Shown: in pieces, positions 44,032 to 53,058 of the stretch | How positions within the stretch are numbered: position 1 is the first letter of the stretch | Layout: each line of letters starts with the position of its first letter | DNA from: DUOA01 sp012839095 | GTDB taxonomy: Bacteria > Bacillota > Clostridia > Caldicoprobacterales > DTU083 | Assembly (NCBI GenBank): GCA_050951505.1 | Contig: JBMNJE010000009.1 | Coordinates: forward strand, 186,001 to 250,000 | Length of the DNA: 64,000 nucleotides | Direction of reading: 5' to 3' | Translations under genes and position numbers: made by a program | Notes under the pieces: generated by a model | The model's database searches: none | The model's input: only the letters and a program-made list of their open reading frames with translations | Told to the model about the DNA's origin: nothing

Positions 44032-44115
44032 ATTGTACAATCTTGCACAGAATATGGAGAATAAAGAGCATTCTTGGAAAAACCCTTGCTTATATGTATG
44101 TAAAGAATGTACAAT
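44032..44115 (+). promoter_or_regulatory. two TGTACA-centred sites upstream of the C1 operon
   Basis: ATTGTACAAT (44032-44041) is a perfect ten-base palindrome and AATGTACAAT (44106-44115) repeats it with one mismatch. The second ends four bases before the -35 box. They look like a pair of operator half-sites; no regulator is assigned. Confidence 0.4.
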
Positions 44116-44119
44116 ACAT

Positions 44120-44149
44120 TTGACCCACACTAGCCTATGTCAATAATAT
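44120..44149 (+). promoter_or_regulatory. probable promoter of the C1 operon
   Basis: TTGACC (44120-44125) and TAATAT (44144-44149) with an 18-base spacer; AGGAGGAATTC precedes the start codon 36 bases further on. Confidence 0.6.
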
Positions 44150-44184
44150 TCTGCAATCAAATGATATCATAGGAGGAATTCATC

Positions 44185-44982
44185 ATGCTGCATCACATCC
44201 AAAACAAAATTTACCACGTAGAAATATTACCGCCAAAACAAGAGTCGGAAAAGCTGGAAAAGGATCTGGAGCTGTTTGCACAAAAATACACCCGGGTCAT
44301 GGAAAGCGGGTATTGCGCCTGCATTACCGATAATGCCATGGGAAACCTTTCCTTCCAGGGAACTGAGATGATACAGGAGCTGGAGCTGCCGGTCATTCCC
44401 GAACAGGTCATGATTCACCTGAACACTTTCCACACAAAGGAAAACCTGGATGAGATCCTGAATGACTGTGTGAATCTGGGTATTAAGTACCTGCTCATTA
44501 TCAGCGGCGACGGTTCCGAGCGTCTGCCGAAACTCAAGCCTTCCGACATCGGCGTAACCGGCTCAGAGTCCGTTACCTCAGTAGAATTGCTGCAGTACAT
44601 CAGGAGAGAGTATGCAGGCAAATTTGTCCTGGGAGTGGCATTCAACCCCTATGAGCCGCCTGAACATGAATTTGAAAAAATGGAAAGAAAAATAGCAGCC
44701 GGTGCAACCTTTATTGTGACCCAGCCGCTGATAGAAAAAAACGCCGTGGTTGACAGGCTCTTGGAGAAGTATCCGGATATTCCTGTTATCGTCGAGGCAT
44801 GGATGAGCAAAAAACTGTATTTACTGTCCGAGGCAGTAGGCTACACCATTCCCGAGGATCAGGACTACGATCCGATTGCAACGCTTAAAATGCTTCATCA
44901 GACATACCCCCAATGCGGAGTATATCTGGCATTGCTTGGTTTCAAGAGGCAGTACGATTTGATTAAGGACATTTGGGTATAA
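44185..44982 (+). CDS. methylenetetrahydrofolate reductase-like protein
   Basis: A 265-residue MTHFR barrel (FAD enzyme interconverting methylene-THF and methyl-THF). Family features are the N-terminal VEILPPK (the catalytic-Glu region EFFPPK in MetF), ACITDNAMGN, LLIISGDG (the FAD/folate loop, usually L-x-GD), GVAFNPYEPPEHE and TFIVTQPLIEKNAV (usually TQ-x-F-D). No MetV zinc protein is fused or adjacent. The next two genes are etfB and etfA, an unusual partnership that suggests electrons go to or from an electron-transfer flavoprotein. The AGGAGG site lies before ATG 44185. A methionine-pathway MetF is the main alternative. Confidence 0.85.
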   Translation: MLHHIQNKIYHVEILPPKQESEKLEKDLELFAQKYTRVMESGYCACITDNAMGNLSFQGTEMIQELELPVIPEQVMIHLNTFHTKENLDEILNDCVNLGIKYLLIISGDGSERLPKLKPSDIGVTGSESVTSVELLQYIRREYAGKFVLGVAFNPYEPPEHEFEKMERKIAAGATFIVTQPLIEKNAVVDRLLEKYPDIPVIVEAWMSKKLYLLSEAVGYTIPEDQDYDPIATLKMLHQTYPQCGVYLALLGFKRQYDLIKDIWV

Positions 44983-45006
44983 CACCCTTTAATTGGAGGA
45001 GGTATT

Positions 45007-45795
45007 ATGAAGATAGTAGTGTGCATTAAGCAGGTTCCTGCCACTAATGATGCGAAAATTGATCCTGAAACCAAACGTATCATAAGAGAAGGCCTGAAGG
45101 CAATAATGAATCCCTTCGATACCTATGCACTGGAGGAGGGTGTCCGGCTCAGGGAAAAACTGGGCGGCGAAGTAATTGCGCTGACAATGGGGCCGCCTAA
45201 GGCGGAAGCTGTTCTGCGGGAAGCCCTTGCAGCCGGAGCGGACAGAGGAATCCTGCTTAGCGACAGGGCATTTGGCGGCTCTGATACCTGGGCAACCAGT
45301 TATGCTCTGGCCAAGGCAATAGAAAAAATAGGAGATGTTGATCTGGTTATATGCGGCAAACAGGCTATAGACGGAGATACCGCCCAGGTCGGCCCCGGGA
45401 TTTCCGCCCACCTGAACTGGATGCAGGCTGCCTCCGTCATGGCTGTTGAGCAGGTGGATGAGTCCTGCATTACTGTGAAACGGATGCATGAAGAAGGACA
45501 TGATATCTGCAAAATGCAGCTGCCTGCAGTTCTTACTGTAGTAAAGGATATCAATACGCCTCGCATTCCTTCCCTGAAAGGCAGGCTTGCAGCCCAGAAA
45601 GCCCAGATACCTGTCTGGAAGCCGGAGGATATCGGTGCCGACCCGGATAAGCTTGGCCTGAACGGATCGCCTACCCGTGTTGTCAAAACCCAGCCGCCTG
45701 ATCCAAGACAGACTGACACCATCCGGATTGAAGGAACAGCTCAGGAGTGCGCCCGGGCCCTGGTACGAGAGCTCAGGCTTCGCAGCCTGGTATAG
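45007..45795 (+). CDS. etfB: electron transfer flavoprotein beta subunit
   Basis: A 262-residue EtfB. The start MKIVVCIKQVPATN and the loop CGKQAIDGDTAQVGPGISAHL (key D-G-D-T-A-Q-V-G-P) are present. That DGDTAQVGP loop is shared by EtfB proteins, including those that carry an extra FAD for electron bifurcation; whether this one bifurcates cannot be decided by eye. No acyl-CoA dehydrogenase lies nearby, so the partner is probably the adjacent MTHFR. GGAGGAGG precedes ATG 45007, 24 bases after the MTHFR stop. Confidence 0.95.
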   Translation: MKIVVCIKQVPATNDAKIDPETKRIIREGLKAIMNPFDTYALEEGVRLREKLGGEVIALTMGPPKAEAVLREALAAGADRGILLSDRAFGGSDTWATSYALAKAIEKIGDVDLVICGKQAIDGDTAQVGPGISAHLNWMQAASVMAVEQVDESCITVKRMHEEGHDICKMQLPAVLTVVKDINTPRIPSLKGRLAAQKAQIPVWKPEDIGADPDKLGLNGSPTRVVKTQPPDPRQTDTIRIEGTAQECARALVRELRLRSLV

Positions 45796-45810
45796 CAAAG
45801 GAGTGTTGAG

Positions 45811-46827
45811 ATGCTTACATTAACTGATATTGAAAGGAAAGAATACAGCAATATATGGGTTGTTGCCGAGGTCTCATCCGGAGCTGTCCAGCCTGTCACC
45901 CATGAACTGATTGGTGCGGCAAGGGAGCTGGCGGATGCAAGAAAGAGCGAGGTTTGGACGGTTGCAATGGGCTCTGACATCAGCAGTGATGCAAAATCCC
46001 TGTTTGCATACGGAGCCGATAAGGTTATAGTTGTGGATGATGCCCGGCTTGACGGGATCCAGGACGAAGTGGAGGCAAAGGCTCTGGTAAGGCTTATCAA
46101 TAAATACAAGCCGGAAGTGGTTCTGTGTGCTGCCACTGTCAAAGGAAGAGCCCTGATCCCCAGGGTGGCGGTTATGGCAAACTGCGGCCTGACCGCAGAC
46201 TGTACAGGCCTTTCCATAGATCCTGAAAACGGAGATCTCCTTCAGACCAGACCTGCATTCGGAGGGAATATCCTTGCCACAATCCGCTGCTCCAATCACA
46301 GGCCTCAGATGGCTACAGTCCGGCCGAGAGTTATGAAGGCACCCGAACCGGACAGGGGCCGCCAGGGAGAAATCATAAGCGAATGCATTCTGGATACGGA
46401 TGCAGATAAAGTGAAGAAAATTATCGAGATTTTCCATAGCAGTGAAGCCACTTTGAACTTGTCTGATGCCAGGATCATAATTGCAGGCGGGCGGGGGATG
46501 AAGGGTCCGGAGGGTTTTGAGCTGCTGAAAAAGTTTGCTTCCAGAGTGGGCGGGGCGGTTGGTGCCAGCAGGGCAGCTGTGGATGCAGGCTGGATTCCTT
46601 ATACCCACCAGATAGGGCAGACGGGCCAGACAGTACAGACAACTCTCTATATAGCCTGTGGGATTTCCGGTCAGATTCAGCATCTGGTAGGAATGCAGTC
46701 CTGCGATGTCATAGTGGCAATTGACAAGGTACCTGACACGCCCATGATGCAAATGGCGGATATTGCAATAGTGGGTGATTTGTTTGAAATAGTTCCTGAA
46801 ATCCTGAATGAGCTTCCAAAGCTGTAA
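45811..46827 (+). CDS. etfA: electron transfer flavoprotein alpha subunit
   Basis: A 338-residue EtfA that forms a heterodimer with EtfB. The N-terminal part has WVVAEVSSGAVQPVTHELIG; the C-terminal FAD domain shows IIAGGRGMKGPEGFELL, GASRAAVDAGW, HQIGQTGQTV and ACGISGQIQHLVGM. There is no N-terminal ferredoxin domain. It begins 15 bases after etfB with AAAGGAG. A ferredoxin- or NADH-linked role would need further subunits not encoded here. Confidence 0.95.
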   Translation: MLTLTDIERKEYSNIWVVAEVSSGAVQPVTHELIGAARELADARKSEVWTVAMGSDISSDAKSLFAYGADKVIVVDDARLDGIQDEVEAKALVRLINKYKPEVVLCAATVKGRALIPRVAVMANCGLTADCTGLSIDPENGDLLQTRPAFGGNILATIRCSNHRPQMATVRPRVMKAPEPDRGRQGEIISECILDTDADKVKKIIEIFHSSEATLNLSDARIIIAGGRGMKGPEGFELLKKFASRVGGAVGASRAAVDAGWIPYTHQIGQTGQTVQTTLYIACGISGQIQHLVGMQSCDVIVAIDKVPDTPMMQMADIAIVGDLFEIVPEILNELPKL

Positions 46828-46931
46828 GTAAGGGGATGGGATTTTGGGGCCGGTAATTATAATCATTACTGAAGAAAAGTGCAGAATTTTATTAATAAAC
46901 TATTGAATGTTACGCGAAGGAGGTCATACGA

Positions 46932-47732
46932 ATGATCATAATCGGCGAAAAGATCAATACCAGCATAAAGGCCATCAGGCCGGCAGTGGAAAACATGGAT
47001 AGGGAAGCAATACAGTCGGTAGCCCGGAAACAGGCAGAAGCAGGGGCACACTATATCGATGTGAACTGCGGAACCTTTCCCTTCAAAGAGGTGGAGCTGC
47101 TGACCTGGCTGGTTGAAACTGTACAGGAGGCTACGGATCTGCCCCTCTGTATTGACAGCCCCAATCCGGAGGCTTTGAGTGCAGGGCTGAAGGTTTACAA
47201 AGGTGCCAAGCCCCTGATAAACTCCGTAACCGCTGAGAAGGATAGATTTGAGTCCATCTTTCCCCTTGTTACCGAGTATAATACCTCTATCATAGCTTTG
47301 TGCATGGACGACAATGGAATGCCGGAGGATGCCGATCAAAGGGTAAAAATTGCCGATTGGCTGATCAACCGGATGACAAAGGAAGGCGTTGATATCAGTG
47401 ACATCTATATAGATCCCATGGTCCGTCCTGTTTCCACAGGCTCTCATTACGGCATTGTTGCCCTGGATACCATAAGACGGGTGATGACAGAGTTTCCCGG
47501 CGTCCATACCACTTGCGGGCTGAGCAATATTTCCTTCGGCTTGCCCGGCCGAAAAATCATAAATCAGACTTTCCTGATATCAGCTATTGCAGCTGGGCTT
47601 GACAGTGCCATTCTCGATCCGCTGGATAAAAGGATCATGTCCTTTGTTTATTCCTCAGAGCTCTTGCATGACAGGGACGAATTCTGCATGAATTACCTGA
47701 CCGCCTATAGGGAAGGCAGGCTGGATGTCTGA
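46932..47732 (+). CDS. methyltetrahydrofolate:corrinoid protein methyltransferase (AcsE/MtgA-like)
   Basis: A 266-residue pterin-binding barrel that moves a methyl group between methyl-THF and a corrinoid protein. Motifs: IIIGEKINTS, GAHYIDVNCG (folate-binding Asp and Asn), LCIDSPNPEAL, PLINSVTAE and TTCGLSNISFGLPGR, whose Asn corresponds to the catalytic asparagine region of AcsE/MetH. It is the size of stand-alone AcsE or MtgA. AAGGAGG precedes ATG 46932. The corrinoid partner is not in the window. CH3-THF would be shared with the MTHFR at 44185. It overlaps focA by one base (TGATG). Confidence 0.9.
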   Translation: MIIIGEKINTSIKAIRPAVENMDREAIQSVARKQAEAGAHYIDVNCGTFPFKEVELLTWLVETVQEATDLPLCIDSPNPEALSAGLKVYKGAKPLINSVTAEKDRFESIFPLVTEYNTSIIALCMDDNGMPEDADQRVKIADWLINRMTKEGVDISDIYIDPMVRPVSTGSHYGIVALDTIRRVMTEFPGVHTTCGLSNISFGLPGRKIINQTFLISAIAAGLDSAILDPLDKRIMSFVYSSELLHDRDEFCMNYLTAYREGRLDV

Positions 47733-48577
47733 TGTCCGAAAAAAGGCTTTATCTGACACCGCCGGAAATTGCGGCGGAATTCATTGAAATCGGTGCGGCT
47801 AAAACCCGCAGCAGAGCCGGGAAGCTGATAGTTCTGGGTATTTTGGCAGGTGCCTTCATAGCCTTTGCTTCACAGGCTTCAAACTTTGCCATCCATGGCA
47901 TAGCATCGGCAGGCCTGGCCAAAACCCTGGCCGGAGCGCTGTTTACTGCAGGCCTGATGCTGGTGATTGCTGCCGGCGGAGAATTATTTACCGGTAACAG
48001 CCTGATTGTCATATCGTGTCTGGAAAGAAAGTCAAAATGGACCGGCCTCCTACGAAACTGGTTCTATGTTTATCTGGGAAATTTTTTAGGTTCGCTGCTG
48101 ATAGCATTTTTTATAGTCAGGTCAGGCCAGCTGAATGCCTCCGGTGGAGCCCTGGGAGGATTTACAATAAAAACAGCAGCATATAAAACCGGGCTGCCTT
48201 TTGAGAATGCCTTCCTGCTGGGCCTTTTATGCAATTGGCTGGTCTGTCTGGCTGTATGGATGTCTGCAGGAGCCAGGGATATGACCGGCAGACTGCTGGC
48301 CATCTTCTTTCCCATCTGGCTGTTTATCACATCGGGTTTTGAACACAGTGTCGCCAACATGTACTATATCAGTGCAGGCATAATGGCAAAAAGCAATCCG
48401 GAGTGGGTGCAGGCTGCCTATAATATGGGTGTCACATCTGCTATGCTGGATAACCTGAATATTGTTACATTTTTTACAAAAAACCTTATTCCGGTAACCC
48501 TTGGCAATATTGCAGGCGGTGTTTTATTTGTGGGTATAAGCTACTGGTTCTGCTATCTGTTTCAGGTGAAAGAATAG
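47732..48577 (+). CDS. formate/nitrite transporter family channel (FocA-like)
   Basis: A 281-residue pentameric-channel subunit with six predicted membrane helices. It has the family pieces AAKTRSRAGKLIVLGILAGAFIAFAS (by its KxxxxxL-G-L-AG-FI core), GGELFTGN, the broken-helix segment NWLVCLAVWMS and GFEHSVANMYYIS with the conserved pore histidine. The neighbour fhs makes formate the likely substrate, for export or uptake. The start overlaps the preceding stop, so the genes are tightly coupled. Confidence 0.92.
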   Translation: MSEKRLYLTPPEIAAEFIEIGAAKTRSRAGKLIVLGILAGAFIAFASQASNFAIHGIASAGLAKTLAGALFTAGLMLVIAAGGELFTGNSLIVISCLERKSKWTGLLRNWFYVYLGNFLGSLLIAFFIVRSGQLNASGGALGGFTIKTAAYKTGLPFENAFLLGLLCNWLVCLAVWMSAGARDMTGRLLAIFFPIWLFITSGFEHSVANMYYISAGIMAKSNPEWVQAAYNMGVTSAMLDNLNIVTFFTKNLIPVTLGNIAGGVLFVGISYWFCYLFQVKE

Positions 48578-48603
48578 GAAGGGTCATTAAGGGAGGATAA
48601 ATG

Positions 48604-50280
48604 ATGTATAAAAGCGACATAGAAATAGCGCAAAGTGTTCCAATGAAGCCTATCCAGGAGATAGCAGCATCCCTGGGGCTGGATGATGAGAGCTATGAAC
48701 TTTATGGCAAATACAAGTGCAAGGTGGATTATAATCTGCTGGAGAGCATGAATGATCGGGAGGACGGAAAATTGGTCCTGGTTACAGCCATCAATCCCAC
48801 GCCTGCAGGAGAGGGAAAAACCACTACTACTGTAGGTCTGGGCGATGCGCTTAAAAGGCTTGGAAAAAGGGTTGTTATTGCTCTCAGGGAGCCGTCTTTA
48901 GGTCCTGTATTCGGCGTAAAGGGCGGGGCTGCAGGAGGCGGTTATGCCCAGGTTGTGCCTATGGAGGATATAAATCTGCACTTTACAGGCGACTTACATG
49001 CCATCGGCGCAGCCAACAACCTGCTGGCTGCCATGCTGGATAATCATATTTACCAGGGCAACCAGCTGAATATCGATGTAAGAAAGATTACCTGGAAACG
49101 CTGCATGGATATGAATGACAGACAGCTGCGGTTTATTGTCAACGGATTGAACGGAAGAACCAACGGCCTTCCACGGGAGGATGGATTTGACATTACCGTT
49201 GCTTCCGAGATCATGGCGGTCTTATGTTTGTCGCGGAATATCCAGGACCTGAAGCAAAGGCTTAAAAACATAGTGGTCGGCTATACCAGGGATGATCAGC
49301 CTGTCACTGCCGGACAGCTGAAGGCGGAAGGGGCCATGGCTGCACTTCTCAAGGACGCCTTGAAGCCAAATCTTGTTCAGACCCTTGAGCATACGCCTGC
49401 CTTTGTTCACGGAGGGCCCTTTGCCAATATAGCCCATGGCTGCAACAGCATCATTGCAACAAGGATGGCAATGAAATTGGGGGATTATGCCATAACCGAA
49501 GCCGGATTCGGAGCGGATCTGGGCGCAGAAAAATTCCTTGATATTAAGTGCCGTATGGCAGGCATCCGACCTTCTCTTGTCGTAATCGTAGCGACAGTCC
49601 GTGCCTTGAAGCATCACGGCGGTGCTCTTAAAAAGAATCTTGGAGAAGAGGATCTGGTTTCACTGGAAAAGGGCATTCCAAATCTGCTGAAGCATATAGA
49701 GAATGTTACCGTGAAGTTTGGTCTGCCTGCAGTTGTAGCCATCAATCGTTTCCCCACGGACAGCGAGGCGGAACTTCGGTTTGTGGAAGAAAAATGCAGA
49801 GAGATGGGAGTCAATGTCGCCCTGTCCGAGGTATGGGCCAAGGGCGGGGAAGGCGGCTTGAAACTGGCTGAGGAGGTTATTCGGCTGGCTGAAAAAGAGG
49901 AAGGCAGCTTCCGCTTTATCTATGAGGATGAAATGCCGCTTAAGGAAAAAATTGAGGCCGTTGCAAGAGAAGTCTACGGAGCTGACGGGGTCGACTTTGC
50001 TCCGGCTGCCCTGAAAGAAATAACCAGGCTGGAATCTTATGGATTCGGCCCTTTGCCGGTATGTATGGCAAAGACTCAGTACTCTCTTTCCGATGATCCC
50101 AAAAAGCTTGGACGGCCGAAGGGATTCAAAATAACGGTTCGGAATGTCAAAGTATCGGCCGGAGCCGGTTTCCTTGTAGTCCTGACCGGTGAGATCATGA
50201 CCATGCCCGGGCTTCCCAGAATTCCGGCAGCCCAAAAAATAGATGTGGATGAAACAGGTGTGATTTCGGGTCTTTTCTAG
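48604..50280 (+). CDS. fhs: formate-tetrahydrofolate ligase
   Basis: Converts formate, ATP and THF to formyl-THF, and can run backward to yield ATP. At 558 residues it is complete; it begins YKSDIEIAQS, has the P-loop TPAGEGKTTTTVGLGDAL (about residues 64-81), EPSLGPVFGVKGGAAGGGY and GKIMTMPGLPR-like TGEIMTMPGLPRIPAA near the end. ATG 48604 has better spacing from GGGAGG than ATG 48601. It is the last gene of the C1 operon and is followed by a terminator. folD and fchA, required to connect formyl-THF with methylene-THF, are not adjacent. Confidence 0.97.
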   Translation: MYKSDIEIAQSVPMKPIQEIAASLGLDDESYELYGKYKCKVDYNLLESMNDREDGKLVLVTAINPTPAGEGKTTTTVGLGDALKRLGKRVVIALREPSLGPVFGVKGGAAGGGYAQVVPMEDINLHFTGDLHAIGAANNLLAAMLDNHIYQGNQLNIDVRKITWKRCMDMNDRQLRFIVNGLNGRTNGLPREDGFDITVASEIMAVLCLSRNIQDLKQRLKNIVVGYTRDDQPVTAGQLKAEGAMAALLKDALKPNLVQTLEHTPAFVHGGPFANIAHGCNSIIATRMAMKLGDYAITEAGFGADLGAEKFLDIKCRMAGIRPSLVVIVATVRALKHHGGALKKNLGEEDLVSLEKGIPNLLKHIENVTVKFGLPAVVAINRFPTDSEAELRFVEEKCREMGVNVALSEVWAKGGEGGLKLAEEVIRLAEKEEGSFRFIYEDEMPLKEKIEAVAREVYGADGVDFAPAALKEITRLESYGFGPLPVCMAKTQYSLSDDPKKLGRPKGFKITVRNVKVSAGAGFLVVLTGEIMTMPGLPRIPAAQKIDVDETGVISGLF

Positions 50281-50312
50281 GCCTTACCCGGTTGTTGCCG
50301 TAATTTCAAAAG

Positions 50313-50343
50313 CAGCGCACAGGCAGTATCAGCGCTGTTTTTT
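50313..50343 (+). terminator. rho-independent terminator of the C1 operon
   Basis: CAGCGC (50313-50318) pairs with GCGCTG (50332-50337), followed by TTTTTTGTTTTT. Confidence 0.85.
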
Positions 50344-50402
50344 GTTTTTCCTGTCCATAATATCAATGTCCAACAAATCGTTTCTTTTTTTGCTTATCAT
50401 AG

Positions 50403-50408
50403 TATAAT
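50403..50408 (+). promoter_or_regulatory. -10 box upstream of the U32 peptidase gene
   Basis: A perfect TATAAT lies just before the gene; the -35 region is a poor match (T-rich). Transcription should begin near 50415, which places the ATG at 50414 outside the message and favours the TTG at 50432 as start. Confidence 0.5.
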
Positions 50409-50431
50409 AGAAAATGAAGGAAGTGAAGCTA

Positions 50432-53008
50432 TTGCAGAAACGATTACCTGAACTGCTCAGTCCTGCCGGCAGCTGGGAAGCCCTGACTGCTGCCGTTCAA
50501 AACGGGGCGGATGCTGTTTATATGGGCGGAACCCGTTTTAATGCCCGCAGACTGGCAGATAATTTCGACAACGAATCATTGAGAAAAGCAGTGGAGTATG
50601 CCCACCTGTATGGTGTTCGAATATATATTACCCTGAACATCCTGATTAAGGAGAAGGAACTGGACGAAATGAAGGCATTTGTGTCGGAACTGGAAGAACT
50701 CAGAGTGGACGGGGTTATTGTTCAGGATTTGGGTGCTGCCCGCTACATAGCACAGAATCATCCCGCTCTTTCCCTCCATGCCAGCACGCAGATGACCATT
50801 CACCAGTTGGAAGGGGTAAAGGTTCTGGAGGAGATGGGTTTCAGCAGGGTGATTCCGGCCAGGGAACTTACCCTTGAAGAGCTTAAGCATATATCCGGCA
50901 GCAGCTGTCTGGAACTGGAAACCTTCATCCACGGTGCCCTTTGTGTATCCTATTCCGGCCAGTGCCTTATGAGCAGCATGCTGGGCGGACGCAGCGGCAA
51001 CCGGGGTATGTGTGCCCAGCCATGCCGTCTGGCATATACTCTGAACAAGGCTCAAAATAATGCCGGTCAGCCTGCTTACCATCTTAGTATGAAGGATCTT
51101 TCCACGGTTGAATACTTGGATGAAATTCTGGCAGCGGGGATAACCGGTCTTAAGATAGAGGGCAGGATGAAAAGACCGGAATATGTTGCCATTGTTACAC
51201 GGGAATATCGCAAGGCCCTGGACGGTATTCTGAAAGCCGGCTATGGAGATTCAAATCCTGCTGCACCAAATGAGCCGTGGTCGTCAGGTTTTGCAAAACC
51301 TGATACTACCGTTCAGACGGAGCTGGCACAAGTATTCAACCGCGGAGGGTTTACAAAGGGTTACTACTTTGGAACCGATCACACTGATCTTTTTGCCAGG
51401 GAAAAACCCAATCACTGGGGCATCTTCCTGGGCAGGGTTACAGGAGTGGAAAGAGGCGTGGTTTGGGTGGCACTGGAGGAGGAACTGGAGATCGGGGACG
51501 GCATTGAGTTCTGGAGCGGGAAACCCGGAAACAAGGGTCAGACTGTCAGCAGTCTGCTGCTTAAGGGCAGGCAGACCGACCGGGGCAGCAGTGGACAGGT
51601 GGTTGGCATTCCCTCCTCCATTCAGCCTGAGGCAGGTTCCCTGGTGTATCGGACATCCAGCGCGGCCGGGTTAAAGGCAGCCCAGGCTTCATACAGCAGC
51701 TGTTACAACAGAAAAATACCTGTTACTGCTCATGCAGTATTTAAAATCGGAAAAAGCCCGGTATTGGTTTTTCGGGACAGCAATGGCCTGGAGGGCAAGG
51801 CTGCAGGCGAATTCGAGGTGCAGGCAGCTGTTAAGAGAGCGTTGGATGAGAATACAATGCAGGAGCAGCTTAGCCGGCTGGGAGACACACCTTTTGAAAT
51901 TGCCTCATTAAACCTGGAATATGATGATAACTGCTTTATCCCGGTTTCGGTTTTAAATCAGCTTCGCCGTGAGGCTGCTAAGGATCTTACTGGCAAAAGG
52001 ATTGCCTTTTATGATCAGCAGGCTATAAACCAACACGGCAGAGGCCGGCCGGAAACAGCCTGCTCACGGCTGCCCGTAAGAGTATTTACCGGAGCTCCGG
52101 ATAGAGAAAAACCCAATGAGATAAATGATCATAGCATGAATGAAAAGAATAAACCCTTACTGAACGGCTATGTAAGCAGTCTTGATTTCCATCCGCAGCA
52201 TTTGACAGGTTTGGATAGTATTTCCTTTGAACCTGATTCCTTTACTTTCAGGATGGGAGCCCTGCAGGAACAGATAAGAGCCATACAGGAACTGGGAATC
52301 CCGGTCCGGCTGGTGCTGCCCGCCATTACCAGGAAGCAGGATATGAATCTTCTGCGCAGCCTGCCGGATGCTTTCTGGAACCTGTTTGACGATTTCCAGA
52401 TAGGAAATATAGGGCAGATTAAGCTATTGCAGGAAATGGGCATTGAAAGGTTTTATGGCAGCCATCCATTGAATGCAGCCAACTCCCTGTCTCTGGCGCA
52501 GTTGTATGATCTTGGCCTGAAGGGTGTTACCCTTTCTACTGAGTTAACAATTGCAGAAATAAATGATATAATTAATAAATCTTTGCTGCAATTGGAGCTC
52601 CTGGTATATGGCCGGATTGTACTCATGACACTGGAATACTGTCCTTTGGCGGATGAAAAAAACAGCTGCCACAACTGCAGATTCAATGGCATTCATACAC
52701 TTACGGATCGTAAGGGCTACACCTTCCCAATAAGGAAGAAAAGGATTGCACGCTGCTACAGCGAGCTTCTTAACAGCCAGCCTTTGTTTCTGGCAGACAA
52801 AATGGAGCCATTTCACCGCCTGCAGGTTCAATCATGGGGGCTTAAGCTGGAAGGCCTTCCTGCGCAGGAATATCAGTCTGTCATTCAGTGCTACCGCTAT
52901 GCCCTGGATTATCCGGGGAGCAGTCTGCCGGCAGATTTAGCCGGCTGTGCAGAATCTGTAAAAGAAAAAGGCTTTACCAGAGGGCACTTCTTCAGGGGAG
53001 TGGAATAG
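50432..53008 (+). CDS. U32-family peptidase / hydroxylase-like protein with DUF3656 domain
   Basis: An 858-residue protein. The N-terminal U32 domain (~1-320) starts RLPELLSPAGSWEALTAAV, includes HASTQMTIHQLEG, and has the U32 signature ETFIHGALCVSYSGQCLMSS (stops before LGG) with the cysteines of CAQPCR, which can hold an iron-sulfur cluster. A DUF3656-type middle domain follows, and the C-terminal ~200 residues carry CPLADEKNSCHNC, a further cysteine set. TTG 50432 with AAGGAAGTG upstream is preferred over ATG 50414 (see -10 box). U32 proteins act as collagenase-like peptidases or in RNA hydroxylation (TrhP/RlhA). Confidence 0.9.
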   Translation: MQKRLPELLSPAGSWEALTAAVQNGADAVYMGGTRFNARRLADNFDNESLRKAVEYAHLYGVRIYITLNILIKEKELDEMKAFVSELEELRVDGVIVQDLGAARYIAQNHPALSLHASTQMTIHQLEGVKVLEEMGFSRVIPARELTLEELKHISGSSCLELETFIHGALCVSYSGQCLMSSMLGGRSGNRGMCAQPCRLAYTLNKAQNNAGQPAYHLSMKDLSTVEYLDEILAAGITGLKIEGRMKRPEYVAIVTREYRKALDGILKAGYGDSNPAAPNEPWSSGFAKPDTTVQTELAQVFNRGGFTKGYYFGTDHTDLFAREKPNHWGIFLGRVTGVERGVVWVALEEELEIGDGIEFWSGKPGNKGQTVSSLLLKGRQTDRGSSGQVVGIPSSIQPEAGSLVYRTSSAAGLKAAQASYSSCYNRKIPVTAHAVFKIGKSPVLVFRDSNGLEGKAAGEFEVQAAVKRALDENTMQEQLSRLGDTPFEIASLNLEYDDNCFIPVSVLNQLRREAAKDLTGKRIAFYDQQAINQHGRGRPETACSRLPVRVFTGAPDREKPNEINDHSMNEKNKPLLNGYVSSLDFHPQHLTGLDSISFEPDSFTFRMGALQEQIRAIQELGIPVRLVLPAITRKQDMNLLRSLPDAFWNLFDDFQIGNIGQIKLLQEMGIERFYGSHPLNAANSLSLAQLYDLGLKGVTLSTELTIAEINDIINKSLLQLELLVYGRIVLMTLEYCPLADEKNSCHNCRFNGIHTLTDRKGYTFPIRKKRIARCYSELLNSQPLFLADKMEPFHRLQVQSWGLKLEGLPAQEYQSVIQCYRYALDYPGSSLPADLAGCAESVKEKGFTRGHFFRGVE

Positions 53009-53058
53009 AAAAAAGAAGATGAGGCAAGAGTGCTTAAGCATGAAGACGAGGAGAAGGA

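Noticed and set aside
45874..46866. Antisense frame (330 codons) opposite etfA
   Set aside because: Rich in Cys/His/Pro, as is usual for reverse translations of GC-rich genes, without recognisable domain or ribosome site.
44185..50280. Complete Wood-Ljungdahl pathway
   Set aside because: CODH/ACS, corrinoid iron-sulfur protein, folD, fchA and formate dehydrogenase are all absent from the window, so acetogenesis cannot be claimed.
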